Part shown: in pieces, positions 1 through 12,359 of the stretch | Layout: every line of letters begins with the position of its first letter | Numbering within the stretch: the stretch's first letter is position 1 | DNA from: Adiantum capillus-veneris | Taxonomy: Eukaryota; Streptophyta; Polypodiopsida; Polypodiales; Pteridaceae | Reading direction: 5' to 3' | Assembly: GCA_014529385.2 (NCBI GenBank) | Contig: CM043943.1 | Location: forward strand, 154,849,092-154,913,091 | DNA length: 64,000 nucleotides | The notes under the pieces: model-generated | The model's input: the letters and a program-made list of their open reading frames with translations, nothing else | The model's database searches: none | Told to the model about the DNA's origin: nothing | Made by a program: the position numbers and the translations under genes

Positions 1-1105
1 GATGTTCAATAAATCATGTGGCCAATTTAAAAGCTGATGAAGTTTTCACTCTGATTTCAGATATGTGGAAGAGCTTGAAGCCACGGAGGTAAGGACATAG
101 GTCTTCAAGTGGTGAGATAATTTTGAATGCTTGCCACGCAATGACACCCTGTAGAATCATGAGAGCATTTCAAATTTTGAATCTTGCACTATAGGTACTA
201 TTGGGAAAGGACCACTACATCATGCGTTCGTACGGATTAGACCAGTGTAGCATGAATCAATCCTTGCATACACACCACTAGTCTACTCACAAGTCACTTG
301 ATGCTCAAACATAATCATGCAAACATTTATACTAACACTACCATTAGTGAAGTAGGAAAGGATTAGAGATGAGAGAAATTAGCATTGCTTGCATATTAGA
401 ATGGACAACATGTCTAAGTATTATCGTTTGTCACCATGAATAGGCTCTCTAGAGTACGATTGATTGTGTAAATGTTGTGGTCGAGAGGTTTCTCTATTTT
501 TGGTACAATATGGTGTCCTAGCAGATGGATCAATCACATACAAGGACTTGCTCATGGGGGTCTTGAGGTTAATTCAAGAAGTCTATTTCCTTGATACTTG
601 CTTTTTTGTTAAAACATTTGATTTTTTGGGGTAGCACACTTCCTGTTTATTCCTTGTAATTCATCACAATTCTCCCATTAATATTTTCGGTTCTACTCTC
701 ACAACCTCTAGTATTACGGGATGTGAATGGCTCATTAGTAGGGGTGGGTAATATTAGTAGGGGTGGGTAATTTGTAGATCCTCTCCTCTTTCTCTTACAT
801 GGGACCCCCATTATGTCATAATTGGGGATCTTGGCATTGCATATACCTTGGATCATGATTTCACAAGGTAGAATCAGTGTTTCTTATTGAAAATAGGAGT
901 CAAACATGCAATGTAAGGTTCAAGTACCACAATACACATATTTGTGATCATCCATCCCATTTAGTAATCAATTGTGATTTAGTACCCTTGTAGAATGTTG
1001 ACCTTCCATGCATGGTGTAAATAGGCACCCAAATGCTAGGAAGCAAAATAAGACTAATCACTTTTGTGGATGTTTTCTCATGATTTCATCTTTTGTATTA
1101 CAGGT
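1..1105. other. Intergenic sequence, no gene seen
   Basis: AT-rich plant intergenic sequence lying downstream of the O-methyltransferase gene (which reads leftward and stops at 1106). No reading frame here resembles a known protein. The only structure noticed is a short direct repeat around 735-772, where the motif AGTAGGGGTGGGTAAT occurs twice. The 3' UTR and polyadenylation site of the methyltransferase must lie in the right part of this stretch, but I cannot place them. Confidence 0.6.
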
Positions 1106-2862
1106 TTAATTCTTATAAAGCTCAATGACAACATTTATATCTACTTTGCAAATGGATTTCATGCTTGTAAAACCAGCAGCTTGTGCAAGGCGTTCCAATT
1201 CTCTTGCAGTGCGCTCTTTGCCTCCTTCATTGAAAGCAAGCATTAGGAGGTCTGTGTGGTATCCAACCCGAACCTCAGGGCTAGTTTCCACACCATCAGG
1301 CAGAAGCACATCTACAATTATAACTTTCCCCTTGTCAGGTAATGCTCGATAGCAGTTCTCCAGTATTTTCAAGCAATGAGCATCACTCCAATCATGCAAG
1401 ATCCACTGTGTTCAAAAGCATATCGATGTACATCAACAACATTGCACACATAGCCTTGACAATTAATAAAGCAAGAAAAAAGATGGACATCAAACCTTCA
1501 TAAATATAGCATCGCCCTTTGGAATGCTCTCAAACATGTCTCCTCCAACATGCTCTACACCTATCATCATTTTCATTTAATAAGAATAGTAAAATTTAGG
1601 ACAAAATCAACATTACATGAAATAGGTTGCCCTTTGGAACCATGTTGACATCATATTCATTTTTTCCTTTGAAAACAATTTGAGATGTGAAAATTGTAGA
1701 GGTTAAGCAAGCATGCCAAAATTAGAGAAAGCTCCAATGAGATTCGAGGTACCTCAAAAGTGGTTGTTCACATCCACTTAGAGGAGTAAGATTGCATCCC
1801 AAGGAAGTGGTTGTTCACATCCACTTAGAGGAGTAAGATTGCATCCCTAGGGATTCACAAATAGTACTAGGAAGACGTCACTTGTGTACACCCAAATTGC
1901 CTTTTTGACCCCTATGTACGTGACCTCCCATTTTCTTTTTCCCCTTATAAAACACTCATATTGTACACCTACTGATACCATGTTATAACCCTTAGTTAAT
2001 ACCTCGAGCATTCCATAACATGTTTGGGAGAGAAGGGGGGGGGGGGGGGGGGGGGGAACTAAAGGCTAAGACCTTGAAGTTCAAAAGAAGGACAAGTTCA
2101 ACTACCTTGCAAAGAATGTTATGTTGTACCTGGATACTCTAGTGCACTTGTAATGACATGACGTTGGTCGAAGTTGATGCCTTCGATGTGGGGGTGCTGG
2201 GAAGTGATCATGCCCAAGCATATCCCAGAGCCACCACCCACATCCACAAGGCTATTGACGTCGCCGAAGCCGTGGTAGGTGCGTAGGAAGGAATGCATGA
2301 AGAGCTTGGTGTGGCCAACCATGCCCTTGTTGAAGACATCGTCGAAGCGGGGGTCAAGTTGGGTGTAGGAGAAGCATTTAGTGCCATGGATCTTGGAGAA
2401 GGGGGAGGAGGTGGTGTCAAGGACAGCCTCATGCAAGTCATAGAAGCATTGCATCATGATGGGGTCTTGGATGAGGGAGACATAGGGGGCGAAGGAGCCA
2501 TTGGGCGAGTGGACGAGGAAGCGGCTAGTGGAGTTGAGGGCATAGGAGTTGGAGGGGAGGCCGAGGGGGTCGTCCAGGCTGAGGGAGGAGGCAAGCAGAC
2601 CATGGCCGGCCAGCAGGCGCAGGATGCGGTCCAGGGAGGCGATGGCAGTGGGGAGGGAGCTGGTGGCGGGGATGGGCGGGTCCAAGTGTCGGGCTATTTG
2701 AGCGGCGGACAAGAAGTGCTGGCCGCCATCGTGGGCGCCCTGCTGGGCCAGGATGTCCATCACCTTCAGCCGGATGGCCGCCTTGAGAGCCATGGGCACC
2801 GTGCACAGCGTGGCCACCTCCATCAACTTTACCAGCGCTGCATCATCTTCTCCGCCCTCGCC

Positions 2863-2865
<3 letters not shown>
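1106..2865 (-). CDS. Caffeic-acid-type O-methyltransferase (three exons)
   Basis: SAM-dependent class II plant O-methyltransferase of the COMT family, probably a cytosolic dimer acting on a phenolic hydroxyl. Exons by inspection: 2865-2130, 1560-1496 and 1405-1106. Both introns are GT..AG and phases agree, giving 366 codons (family about 360-370). The ATG at 2865 is chosen because the codons before it are only GA repeat. The N-terminal dimerisation region is residues 1-110; the SAM-binding motif VDVGGGSG starts near 207; WILHDWSDAHC carries the catalytic His271. Aligned to alfalfa COMT (family knowledge), the His269/Glu297/Glu329 triad reads His271/Asp299/Glu331. Met180, His183, Phe172, Phe176, Met320 and Asn324 are kept, but Met130-Asn131 read Leu-Ile, Ala162 reads Cys and His166 reads Thr. 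The phenolic pocket is thus altered, and a substrate other than caffeate/5-hydroxyferulate is likely. The frame is intact. Exon 1 is markedly GC-rich compared with exons 2 and 3. Confidence 0.88.
1754..1847. repeat. 47-bp tandem duplication in the methyltransferase intron
   Basis: Within the first intron of the O-methyltransferase gene a 47-base unit containing TGGTTGTTCACATCC is present twice in a row with essentially no difference between the copies. The duplication is therefore recent. It does not touch either splice site. Confidence 0.85.
2035..2056. repeat. Poly-G run (about 22 nt) in intron 1
   Basis: An unbroken G run close to the 5' splice site of intron 1 of the O-methyltransferase; on the sense strand it is a C run. 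Such runs are slippage-prone and the exact length may be a sequencing or assembly artefact. Similar G runs occur in the tandem duplication near 4327 and 22850. Confidence 0.8.

Positions 2866-2910
<45 letters not shown>
2866..2910 (-). promoter_or_regulatory. (GA)n/(GT)n leader abutting the methyltransferase start
   Basis: Directly upstream of the start codon the sense strand reads a (TG)n then (AG)n repeat that runs straight into the ATG. GA/CT tracts at this position are common in plant 5' UTRs and core promoters. The frame stays open through the repeat with no ATG, so it is treated as untranslated leader. No clear TATA box could be assigned. Confidence 0.55.
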
Positions 2911-3260
2911 GAAAGCTCCCGAGCCCTATAATGCAACCTTGATATACTCTTAACAAGTCAACGATCCATGGGTTCCGCGACCTTTTTCGTTATAATATTC
3001 CACGAAGGGGGTTACTTAGTGTGGTACATCTATATAACAAGAAGATATTAATGGGGGGAGGGATTCCGAGAGGGGGGTTGCCCCCTCCCCCCCTTCTCAC
3101 CGCTTATACTCGACAGCTTGCTTTCAGCTCCCATACAAGCCTTTGCCAGGAGCATGCTTTTAGCTCCCTGCAACCCCTACCGACACGACGATCAACCACC
3201 CGCCACCTACCTCAATAGAGTCAACACTCGAAGGCAACCACTAAAATTTGAATTGTGAAT

Positions 3261-3305
<45 letters not shown>

Positions 3306-3455
3306 GGGGCATGTGAGCAACTCCATCACCGGAACATTCCTCAAAGATATGCATGTCCCTTAGTGGCTCATTCATGTCTGGCATCCACTTAGATGCAGCT
3401 GGTCTTCAATACTGAGCAATTCTTTGCATTGTTGTGGGATGATCACCACAGGCTG
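2911..3455. other. Upstream region of the methyltransferase; (GA)n tract
   Basis: Presumed promoter side of the O-methyltransferase. A pure (GA)n tract of about 18 units lies at 3266-3302. No coding potential was recognised, and no convincing promoter element could be assigned. Confidence 0.5.
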
Positions 3456-3464
3456 TTGTTTGTA

Positions 3465-3778
3465 GGAGGTAAGGGTACCCCCACACGAAAGGGGGGTAAT
3501 TGTCATAAACTGCACTTCAAAGAGGTGTAGTTGCAAAACAAAGGTCTTACCTCTTACCCACTCACACGTATACGTGACACAAAACAGGTCACACCAGCCC
3601 TATCCCTCCCACTGTATGTGTGGAGGTAAGGGTACCCCCACACGAAAGGAGGGTAATTGTTATAAATTGCACTTCAAAGAGGTGCATTTGCAAAACAAAG
3701 GTCTTACCTCTTACCCACTCACACGTATACGTGACACAAAACAGGTCACACCAGCCCTATCCCTCCCACTGTATGTGG
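3465..3778. repeat. Two tandem 157-bp units
   Basis: A 157-base block beginning GGAGGTAAGGGTACCCCC is present twice back to back. The second copy is followed by a related end containing TGTGGGGGGTACCTA. Unit B has only one copy (22175-22331), so this expansion happened after the large duplication. The two ends of the block are loosely inverted copies of one another (GGTACCCCCACA against TGTGGGGGGTACC), so a small TIR element is possible but unproven. Confidence 0.85.
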
Positions 3779-3779
3779 G

Positions 3780-4610
3780 GGGTACCTAAGAGGGGGTGCC
3801 CAAATTACGGCCAAACAACCCCCCTATCCTTCTATGTTGGTAGCATGATATATTCTTTTACTGTATCAAGTTCAACCAATTATATTGTCTTTCAAATGAG
3901 ACAATTAATATTTGCATGATAGTTGCTTGTGCACGTTGATGAAGTCAACCAATCTGTTGTTCTGAGATTAGATAAAAGAGTGTGTGTGTGTGTGTTTTCT
4001 CTCGTTCACTTAGTGCATATTTAATTATTTTCAATCCTTTGAGCTCAACAGCATCTTCACAAGCACAAGAAGACATATGTTCAAACTATTGAAATTCTCT
4101 TTGTTTTAGGGGTTAGAGACACCTAAGATTGATAGTTTTTTTTATTAAATTTGGACTATCAATTCGAGAAAGTTTGATCTTCGAGGCATTTTAGGGGTTA
4201 GAGACACCCAAGGACTAGTAGTTGGACGGTTCTCAACAAATCACAAGTTGACATGTATGCAAAGTTCTAAGTATATTCTAAATTTTGACTCTAAATTGGG
4301 GGTTTTTTTGGGGTGGTGTTGTTGTGGGGGGGGGGGGTTTTGACTTTTTAAAGGCACACGTGTCACAATTGGCTCCTCTACCTAACAAGGTGGTTAAATA
4401 ATTAAATTCTTTGTTTAAAGCATACTGAGTAATCATTTGGTAGTATTTATAAACACGTCACATGCACTTATAAATGGCTACCACTAGTGACTACGCTACA
4501 ATGTGTTGACACTATTAATCAATTATCAACACCCAATTGAAACTTTGAAAGTTACTCAATCTTTGTAATTGGACTACAAATAAGATACCCTTGTGAGTTT
4601 CTATCTATAC
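3780..4610. other. Non-coding sequence of unit A
   Basis: AT-rich sequence with a short (TG)n at about 3981-3994 and a G-rich run near 4327. The site homologous to the TIR-element insertion in unit B lies at about 4580-4583 (a single TA) and is empty here. No coding potential was recognised. Confidence 0.6.
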
Positions 4611-6032
4611 ACTACAGGAGGGTAAGGTGTGACACAAGCGGGTGAGTCGCAGAGGGTGTTGTCAGTCACAGGGAAGGTGGGTGTGTGGGAAGCACCTTGC
4701 TATTGTTGTGCCTTCCCGAGATCCAGTGACCTTGTTTCAGATCTTCTCAGCTGAGAGCCTCCTCACGTACTTTAGTTGGGGCTTCTGTGTGTACCTTTGT
4801 CTCGCCTTGTGAGGGTTGTGCGTTGCATGCACATTCTCCACCTTACACCTCATCAAGAATTGTGACTATTACTTGGTGAGCCTAATGTCATTTTCTATTT
4901 TCTTGAGCCTGAAAGCTGTCACTTGGCATGATCTAGTCCATTAATGCCTTTGACACCAATCGCACGGCCAGGAGACTTAGCTCGCTTTATGTGAAAGTCA
5001 AAGTCGACAAGCTCTTAAAAGAAGGAGAAGTTACATTGGTGCAAGCAAAGTTGGTCCAAGCGAGAAGTGGTGCGAAGCAGTGCAAAAGGTGCACAGGGAT
5101 GCTGAGTAAAGGGTTTAAGCTTATGTGTAAGGCATGGGCTGGTGGAAATTTGGGCCAAAAATGCTCCAAGAATGGCCAATTGAGGAGGCAAGTCCAAGTA
5201 TCTAAAGTGTCGTTCTAATGCATGGGAACGTAGTGTTCAAAGTGCTCTAGAAGCCGGTCCAGACGGCTCCTCAAACGGAGCCCCGATGTGAAAGATATTG
5301 AGGTTCAAATTTAGAAAGCTTGGCAGATCTTCGACAAGCAGGGCAGATGGGGACAAATGGCCAGAGCTGGTGTCAGCGGATAAGATTGAAGAGCTCAAGT
5401 TGTGGAGCATGCTGGTCTTCTCGGATTGTCAGTTAGAGCTCTAGACGAAAGTTATGGCCAGTTGAATGTTTGCCAAGGGCCAGTTATGGGCCCACTTGCA
5501 TGCATTGGGAAGCGTTCCTGTCGAGAGATTTTGGGCTTCAACTAGGTTCTAGAATTTCATGCACATTGTATGGGAATAGCTGGAATTGACGGCTCGTCAA
5601 ACAGAGTCCCGAGAACCAAGATACTACAAGGGAAAGTTTATGCCAATTGACTGCAGAGCAATGTCGGATGAATTTTTTTGTCTTTTGGGTGACTCCGTTT
5701 GTGGGCTTGGCAAGACCAAAATGGTACAAGAATTGGCAAGATTAAAGTTGAGGTTGCCAACTTTTGGTGGGAACTTACAGCTTGGAAACTGAATGAGTGA
5801 GCAAGGAGTTTCCAAGCCATGAAGTTGTGGAGAACAGGTCAAGTTTTAGCAAATTTTTGGAGAGTGTGGAGGGTTTGGGAGCCTTGGAATGGGAGAGCTT
5901 CAAGGGCCGCCACGTGGCCGTAGTAAATCCCACATGGGATTCGTGAGGAAAAAACGTAGAGTATATATGCCGCACGAGGGCGCCCCATTAGACAGTGAGT
6001 TGGGGAGTGAGAGCTCTTGAGCTCCAAGCGGC
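4611..6032 (+). other. Retrotransposon-like non-coding block with a TATA motif
   Basis: No protein recognised. The block precedes the gag pseudogene in the same orientation, and a TATA-like GTATATATG stretch at about 5951-5960 lies roughly 80 bases before the inverted-repeat arm starts. That order (promoter-like region, leader, gag) suggests the 5' LTR/leader of a decayed Ty3 element. No second LTR copy was found to prove it. The homologous block in unit B is 23383-24829. Confidence 0.35.
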
Positions 6033-7283
6033 GTCCTAGCTTGTGGGCGCTATGTGCGCATGCACCAACAGTTGGCAGTGGTGGTGACGCTTTCGGGTGG
6101 TACTGGTGGCCCTTTGGGTGACGCAGCTAGTGTGAAGCGGGTGATGATGTGGTAGTTTAGCAAGGTGGGGTTCCCACGGGCCCAAGGGGTGCCAAAATTC
6201 TTATTGAGGAAGGCGTGTGTACTAAATGGGTTGTCACGGTGTCGTGAGAACCAAAATTGACTTGGGTGGAGAACTTTCAAAGTGTGGAGAGAGAGTGAAT
6301 CGTTGAGGTGTCGGCAACCCATCAAAGGTTCTAAAATCGTACCCCCAAGTGGATAAAATCAACCCCCTTTCAAGAAAGAGGAACCCTGGAGTTAAACGGG
6401 CAAGAAGAACCCACTTTTTTTTTTTGAAAATTGCTTCCCTATAAGAAGGTTTTTGAAATCATTGTAAAGGGCTTTTTGGCCAAACAGTTTTTAGAGCAAG
6501 TGAGAGGAGCTTTCTTCTGTGTAAACCATGGAGCCCGTGTAAGCCTTTTCAAGAAGAAGCTCGCTCTTTTGCCCTTTCTTGATGCCGATTCCCCGCTTCC
6601 CCTCCTTTATTTTTTGTCGTGCTTTGCTTGTGTTGTTGGTTGCGGTGTGGTTGGGTGCCCCGAACCGAGGTCCGTGTATACGCGCGCGCACACACACACA
6701 CACACAGAGGTTTGTGTAAGTCTACGGTGTGGAATAGAGGTGTTGGGTGTGTGACAGGTGTTGGAGCTTCCCGTGGAGCGTGTATGCGTGTTGGTGCATC
6801 AAAACGAGTGTGTGCAAGTGAAGTTGTGTGGATCTAAAGGTGAATCCTAGTGGATTGGTGTTGTGTTTACCCTGAGATGTAGAGAGGCGCACATTGAGTA
6901 TTTAGGGTGTGTATCCCTTCCCCCTTTCCATCTTCTGGTGTCCCCACAGAGGAGCATGGTGATTGTTCCTGATTTGGTAAAGAAAACCATTGTTTTGCAT
7001 TGGTAAAGATGGCGTCTTCGAGCTATTGTTCGATCTTTACAGGTGAAGAGAGTCCAGACGAGTAGATTGTGGATCTCGAGTTGTATATGTTGTCATTGCA
7101 AATGCCAAACAAGGAGAGCGAGATGCAAACTTTTTCGTTGGTGATGCGCGGCAAGGCGAAAGTGTGGTACGAAGCATTGGAAGGTGAGGCAAGGCTTGCT
7201 TGGTCGGCTCTACGGGCATGGTTCTTACATGATTTTTGCAAGGAAGTGTCCTCAGTCAAAATGGATGCCAAATTGAAGGCGCT
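6033..7283 (+). repeat. Inverted repeat, left arm (unit A)
   Basis: This stretch is repeated in reverse complement at 8123-9273. It spans the retroelement leader and the first part of gag. The arms differ by substitutions, small indels (one short block of gag is missing from the right arm) and the nature of a microsatellite: (CA)n here against a long (CT)n in the other arm. The loop between the arms is about 0.84 kb. Confidence 0.88.
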
Positions 7284-8083
7284 AAAACATGATGTAGATA
7301 AGGAATTTGGTTTATTTTTGGATCGTTTTGAGGCTTGTTGGGCAGAGTTAGCGTCAACCATGCAGTTGTCTAATGGCGACTACTTTAAGCTGGAAAAATT
7401 CACGGCATGTCTACATCCTAAGGTTAGGGAAAAGGCAGACTTCGAAAGCCCGGAGAACTATAATGGCGTGATGGAAATTGCAAAGGCAAAGAGCAAGAAA
7501 ATGAAAAAAAAATTGAGCAGGGAGTGTCGGGCTATGAAGCAGTGGTTCGTACTCAACCAAGGGGTCCAGGGATGCTGCTCATAAGGAGAACCATGGGAAC
7601 CGAGGTATAGCAATTGTGCGGCAGAATTGGGTGCAAATTGTACATAATTTGTGTGAGCAAATGCAGGAATTGCACCTAAGTGTGATGGATAGGGGACAAC
7701 CAAGAGGAGCAAGGGGAAGGGCAAGGCCGTTGCCTGGCAGATCGTATAATTGTGGTGAAGAAGGACATTATGCACTGGACTTTCCTCATCCGCCGAGGGA
7801 AATTGGTGGTATCTACTCGTTGTTTGGTAGAGGAAGAGGTCAAGCACATATAAATGGATCGAGAGAGAGAATCCTGCTTAAACCTGGGGTGAACATCACT
7901 AGTGTGGATAAGCAGGATGTCGAAGTCTTGGCCAACAAAATGGAAAGAGCTAAAAGGGAAGAAGAAACCAGCAAGAAACTAGAGCTCGGAAAGGCAAAGA
8001 GCAAGTGTATGAGGGTAGAGAGAAACCGAAAACTAGCAAGAAGAGGAGGCGTCGTAAGATCAAGCCAGAAGACTTTCAGCTAG
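7009..8083 (+). pseudogene. Ty3/gypsy gag pseudogene (unit A)
   Basis: Degenerate Gag of a Ty3-type retroelement, the capsid-like protein that packages element RNA. The ATG at 7009 is followed by an in-frame TAG at 7063 where the inverted copy keeps TGG. A Retrotrans_gag-like helical domain follows (7069-7583: SLVMRGKAKVWYEAL, then AWFLHDFCKEVS). The frame then shifts, and from 7616 an Arg-rich segment leads to a zinc-knuckle remnant, SYNCGEEGHYALDF, in which the first and last metal-binding cysteines are replaced by Ser and Phe. No protease or polymerase follows. Unit B has the same TAG, so the lesion predates the duplication. Confidence 0.8.
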
Positions 8084-8122
8084 GGTACAGCTATCCCAAA
8101 TATGATTTGGTAAGTGGTAGCC

Positions 8123-9273
<1,151 letters not shown>

Positions 9274-9278
9274 TAAGG

Positions 9279-9479
9279 ATGATAGGGTGAAGAGAATTGG
9301 TGTTCAATGCCCAGCTTCTCCACCAAAGCCTTCACAAGTTTGCTTCTAAATCCATTCCCTCTATCTGACACAAGCACCCATGGTATTGCAAAATGAAAGC
9401 AAATGTTATCAAAAACAAATTGAGCCACAACATGGGCATTTACCTCCTTCACAACATTGGCCTCGACCCAACTTGTAGC
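9279..9479 (-). pseudogene. Ty3/gypsy integrase core fragment
   Basis: The minus strand reads 67 codons of integrase catalytic core without a stop. They contain WVEANVVKEV, then VLVSDRGNGF (second catalytic Asp) and end at FSSPYHP. The frame breaks just upstream, where a one-base loss destroys the usual D-Y-x-T-x-W start, and the fragment ends before the catalytic Glu. It abuts the inverted repeat on one side and a plus-strand zinc-knuckle scrap on the other, so it is a rearranged retroelement scrap. Confidence 0.75.
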
Positions 9480-9496
9480 TAGTCAAATGATGCATA

Positions 9497-9640
9497 ATTG
9501 GTCACTATGCTAGGAATTGTCATGAGGCAAAAGTCTTTCGCAATTCAATGTTCAAAACCACTTGGAGGCATGTCTTCAGGGGGAGCCAAGCCTACTGCAA
9601 GTGCCAACAAGCTGGAGGAAGAAGTCAGTATCAGGAATGA
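9497..9640 (+). pseudogene. Gag zinc-knuckle scrap
   Basis: A 47-codon stop-free stretch begins IIGHYARNCHEAKVF, i.e. the last half of a CCHC zinc knuckle (GHYARNC) followed by a Gly/Gln-rich segment, and ends at a TGA. The first cysteines are lost at the join with the antisense integrase fragment. The same scrap occurs in unit B at 27078-27221. Confidence 0.5.
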
Positions 9641-10481
9641 GACTCAAGATGAGATTATCAAAGAGACTGCCTACCAATCTGAAGAGATGTAGGAGAAAAT
9701 AAATTCACTTGTCAACCCCTCTAATGAGATCTTGATGACCAATGAAACCCTCCAACCTGACATTACTATCATGGGCATACAAGAACAGAAGTTAGACCTC
9801 ATTTTCCATATTTCAAATGTCTCCGGATCTATGACCACTACTAGTCTGTTAAAAAAAAGAAGAAGAAAAAAGTGGTAGGACCTTGGTACTCGTTGCTCTT
9901 CTTTTTGGCATTATGTTCCATCGCATTGGATTGGTGTTCAAGGGTTTTGGTTGCAACCCCAAGCCAATCTATATTTCCCTTTGATTTAGGTGGCTCCCAT
10001 AACAATCGATTTGGTAGTTTCAAGGTGGTGCCCTTTATCAACCGTTGTATATGGTTTTTGGGTCTTTGTTGTTGATAGATGTCTTTGTTAGAAGGGAGCA
10101 TGGCTTTTGTTGTAACTTTTTTTAAAAAAAATAATCCACTCACTATTATGATCTGTGAGTGGGGGGAAAAAAAGCTTCCATCTATACACTAAATAAGTGT
10201 GCTTGAAGGTGTTAAATTTACCCATTGAATGAATTTTTGTTAGTAAATTACCTCTCTCAAGAACAACAATTGTGTCACCACACCACCCACATCTCCTTGG
10301 TACAACCATTTATATTTTGGCCTATAATGCACCACAAAAGTAGTCATACATCCCCCTCCATGTAGAGTTGTTGTCGATAGCCCACTTGATGGTTGTGTAT
10401 TTGGCCTTGCTTCAATCTATTGCCAACACCCTCACTTCATCCATTGAAAATTGTGCATGTGTCACCACCTTATATCCTCAT

Positions 10482-10490
<9 letters not shown>
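9641..10490. other. Non-coding sequence of unit A
   Basis: No recognisable protein. The stretch is shared nearly base for base with 27222-28060 in unit B. It holds nothing I can name beyond A- and T-rich short runs. Confidence 0.55.
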
Positions 10491-10523
<33 letters not shown>

Positions 10524-10549
10524 CCCTACAACATTAAAATTCTCTTCTT

Positions 10550-10584
<35 letters not shown>

Positions 10585-11027
10585 AGGTGTGTTATAAAAA
10601 GAGGAAAATGGTATAACCTTTCTATTGGTTATGCCATTTCCCTCTTGAATAATAGGTCTTCAGTTCAACTCTCCTCGTCGAATAGATCTTTAAGGTCTCT
10701 TGGGATAGTTTCCTACAACATTAAAATTCTCTTCTTCTCGTGTATGTGTGTGTGTGTGTGCTAATAAAAAGAGGAAAATGGTATAACCTTTCTATCACCC
10801 AAGTGTGGTAGATTGGTTTTCCATTTCCCTCTTGAATAACAGGTCTTGAGTTCAACTCTCCTTGTCAAATAGATCTTTACGGTCTCTTGGGATAGTTTCC
10901 TACGACGTGAAAATTATCTTCTTCGTCTTCTTCTTCTTCTCTGCAACTCTCCTTGTCAAATAGATCTTTACGGTCTCTTGGGATAGTTTCCTACGACGTG
11001 AAAATTATCTTCTTCGTCTTCTTCTTC

Positions 11028-11079
<52 letters not shown>

Positions 11080-11080
11080 A
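10491..11080. repeat. Microsatellite block with about 186-bp tandem units
   Basis: A (CT)n tract (10491-10520) is followed by units that each contain ACAACATTAAAATTCTCTTC or a variant and then a GT or CTT tract. Unit starts fall at 10529, 10715, 10902 and 10993 (spacings 186, 187 and 91). A long (GT)n closes the block (about 11032-11078). Unit B has one fewer partial unit and shorter tracts, showing continued slippage and unit gain or loss after duplication. Confidence 0.85.
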
Positions 11081-11310
11081 CGCGCGCCCCATGCAGCCTA
11101 GTCACCACTTGCACTTGCCCGACTTGCAACATCAATACATCTAAATCACCATGTCACATTAGCATATAGTTTAATCCCATTGCTAATGCTATTGCATAGT
11201 AGTTGAGTTGAGCATCACCCTAGCATAACACTTGCATAACCACCTTACCTCTTTGTAATAATTTCACAACAAGGATGACACTTGAAATTGGTGCATCTGG
11301 GAGAGTTAGG

Positions 11311-11380
<70 letters not shown>
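11311..11380. repeat. (CT)n microsatellite, about 35 units
   Basis: Long uninterrupted CT dinucleotide tract, shared with unit B (about 28768-28833). Confidence 0.95.
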
Positions 11381-11382
<2 letters not shown>

Positions 11383-12354
11383 GCACCTTGGTACCAATTT
11401 CTCAGCAACAACCATCCACATTAGCAACCTTTGGGTGTCAGCGAATGTAGAGTTGACCATCAACAAATGTGCAGGTGAGAGAGATGTAGGCACATGTAAT
11501 TAGGGAGATATGTGAAAGTGTGATTGAGGTAGATAAATGTAGGTGTTGAGGAAGATATGTGCAGATGAGGAAGTACCTATATAGGTGAGAGATAGTGAGA
11601 GGGGAGGTCAAAGCCACACATGGTTACAAAAACCACAATTCACAGCTTTACTTGTGTAATCTTGACTTTAGCCACACAAGAAGCTTTAGAACAAAGGAAA
11701 GTCCCAAATTCGCTCGTCAACTCCAACAAAGATGGCCACAACAAAGTACAAAAAAGAAGAAAACCATTGATGCTTCTTCAATGCCCTCTCACATTGGCCA
11801 AAATCCAACAATAGCACAACCATGGATTTGCTAAGGAAATGATAGCCTAGATGTTAAGCCCACTAGTCTCACTCCATGATAAGGGTCTTACTTCAAGGCA
11901 TCTCTAAGCATGGGTAGCTACCCAAAGTCTCCAACAAGATCAAGGAGTAGAAGGCTACTCCATGGGCAAAGAAGTCTTGTGGTTACCAACAATATCAATA
12001 CAAACTCTAGCATATAACTTAAAGCAACTCAAAAATCTTGCACTATAAGGGGTAGCACAACAGTATGGCGACCCAAAAGCTGTGATCGTTTCTAAAGGGC
12101 TAGGTCACCTACATGACAGGACTTAATTCAATCAAATTTAAGTGTGCTAACAAAAAAACATCAAAGAGAAGGTTGGTCATCTCTAACTCCATGCAATCTC
12201 AATGAACAAAGTCAAACATCAAGATGGATTTAGTGTTAACCAACCTGTCCCCCATTTCATCAAATAGATAGCAAGGAATCTGAGCATAAGAATTCAAGTC
12301 TATTATTTTGTGAGTTAGGTGGAGCAAAGTAAAGTGCCACACTCAGGCACAAGT
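11381..12354. other. Non-coding sequence of unit A up to the LTR element
   Basis: No coding potential recognised. It continues in unit B (28834-29824) with only small differences, including a 12-base duplication of TTCATGC in B near 29230. Confidence 0.55.
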
Positions 12355-12359
12355 ATAGA

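Noticed and set aside
3574-3919. ORFs spanning the 157-bp tandem units
   Set aside because: They arise from the repeat itself, with no similarity to known proteins and no stable frame between the two copies.
4987-5218. Overlapping 60-75-codon ORFs conserved between units A and B (also 23780-24011), one with several Cys
   Set aside because: Conservation is explained by recent duplication. The Cys spacing does not fit a zinc finger, and frames are open on both strands, suggesting chance.
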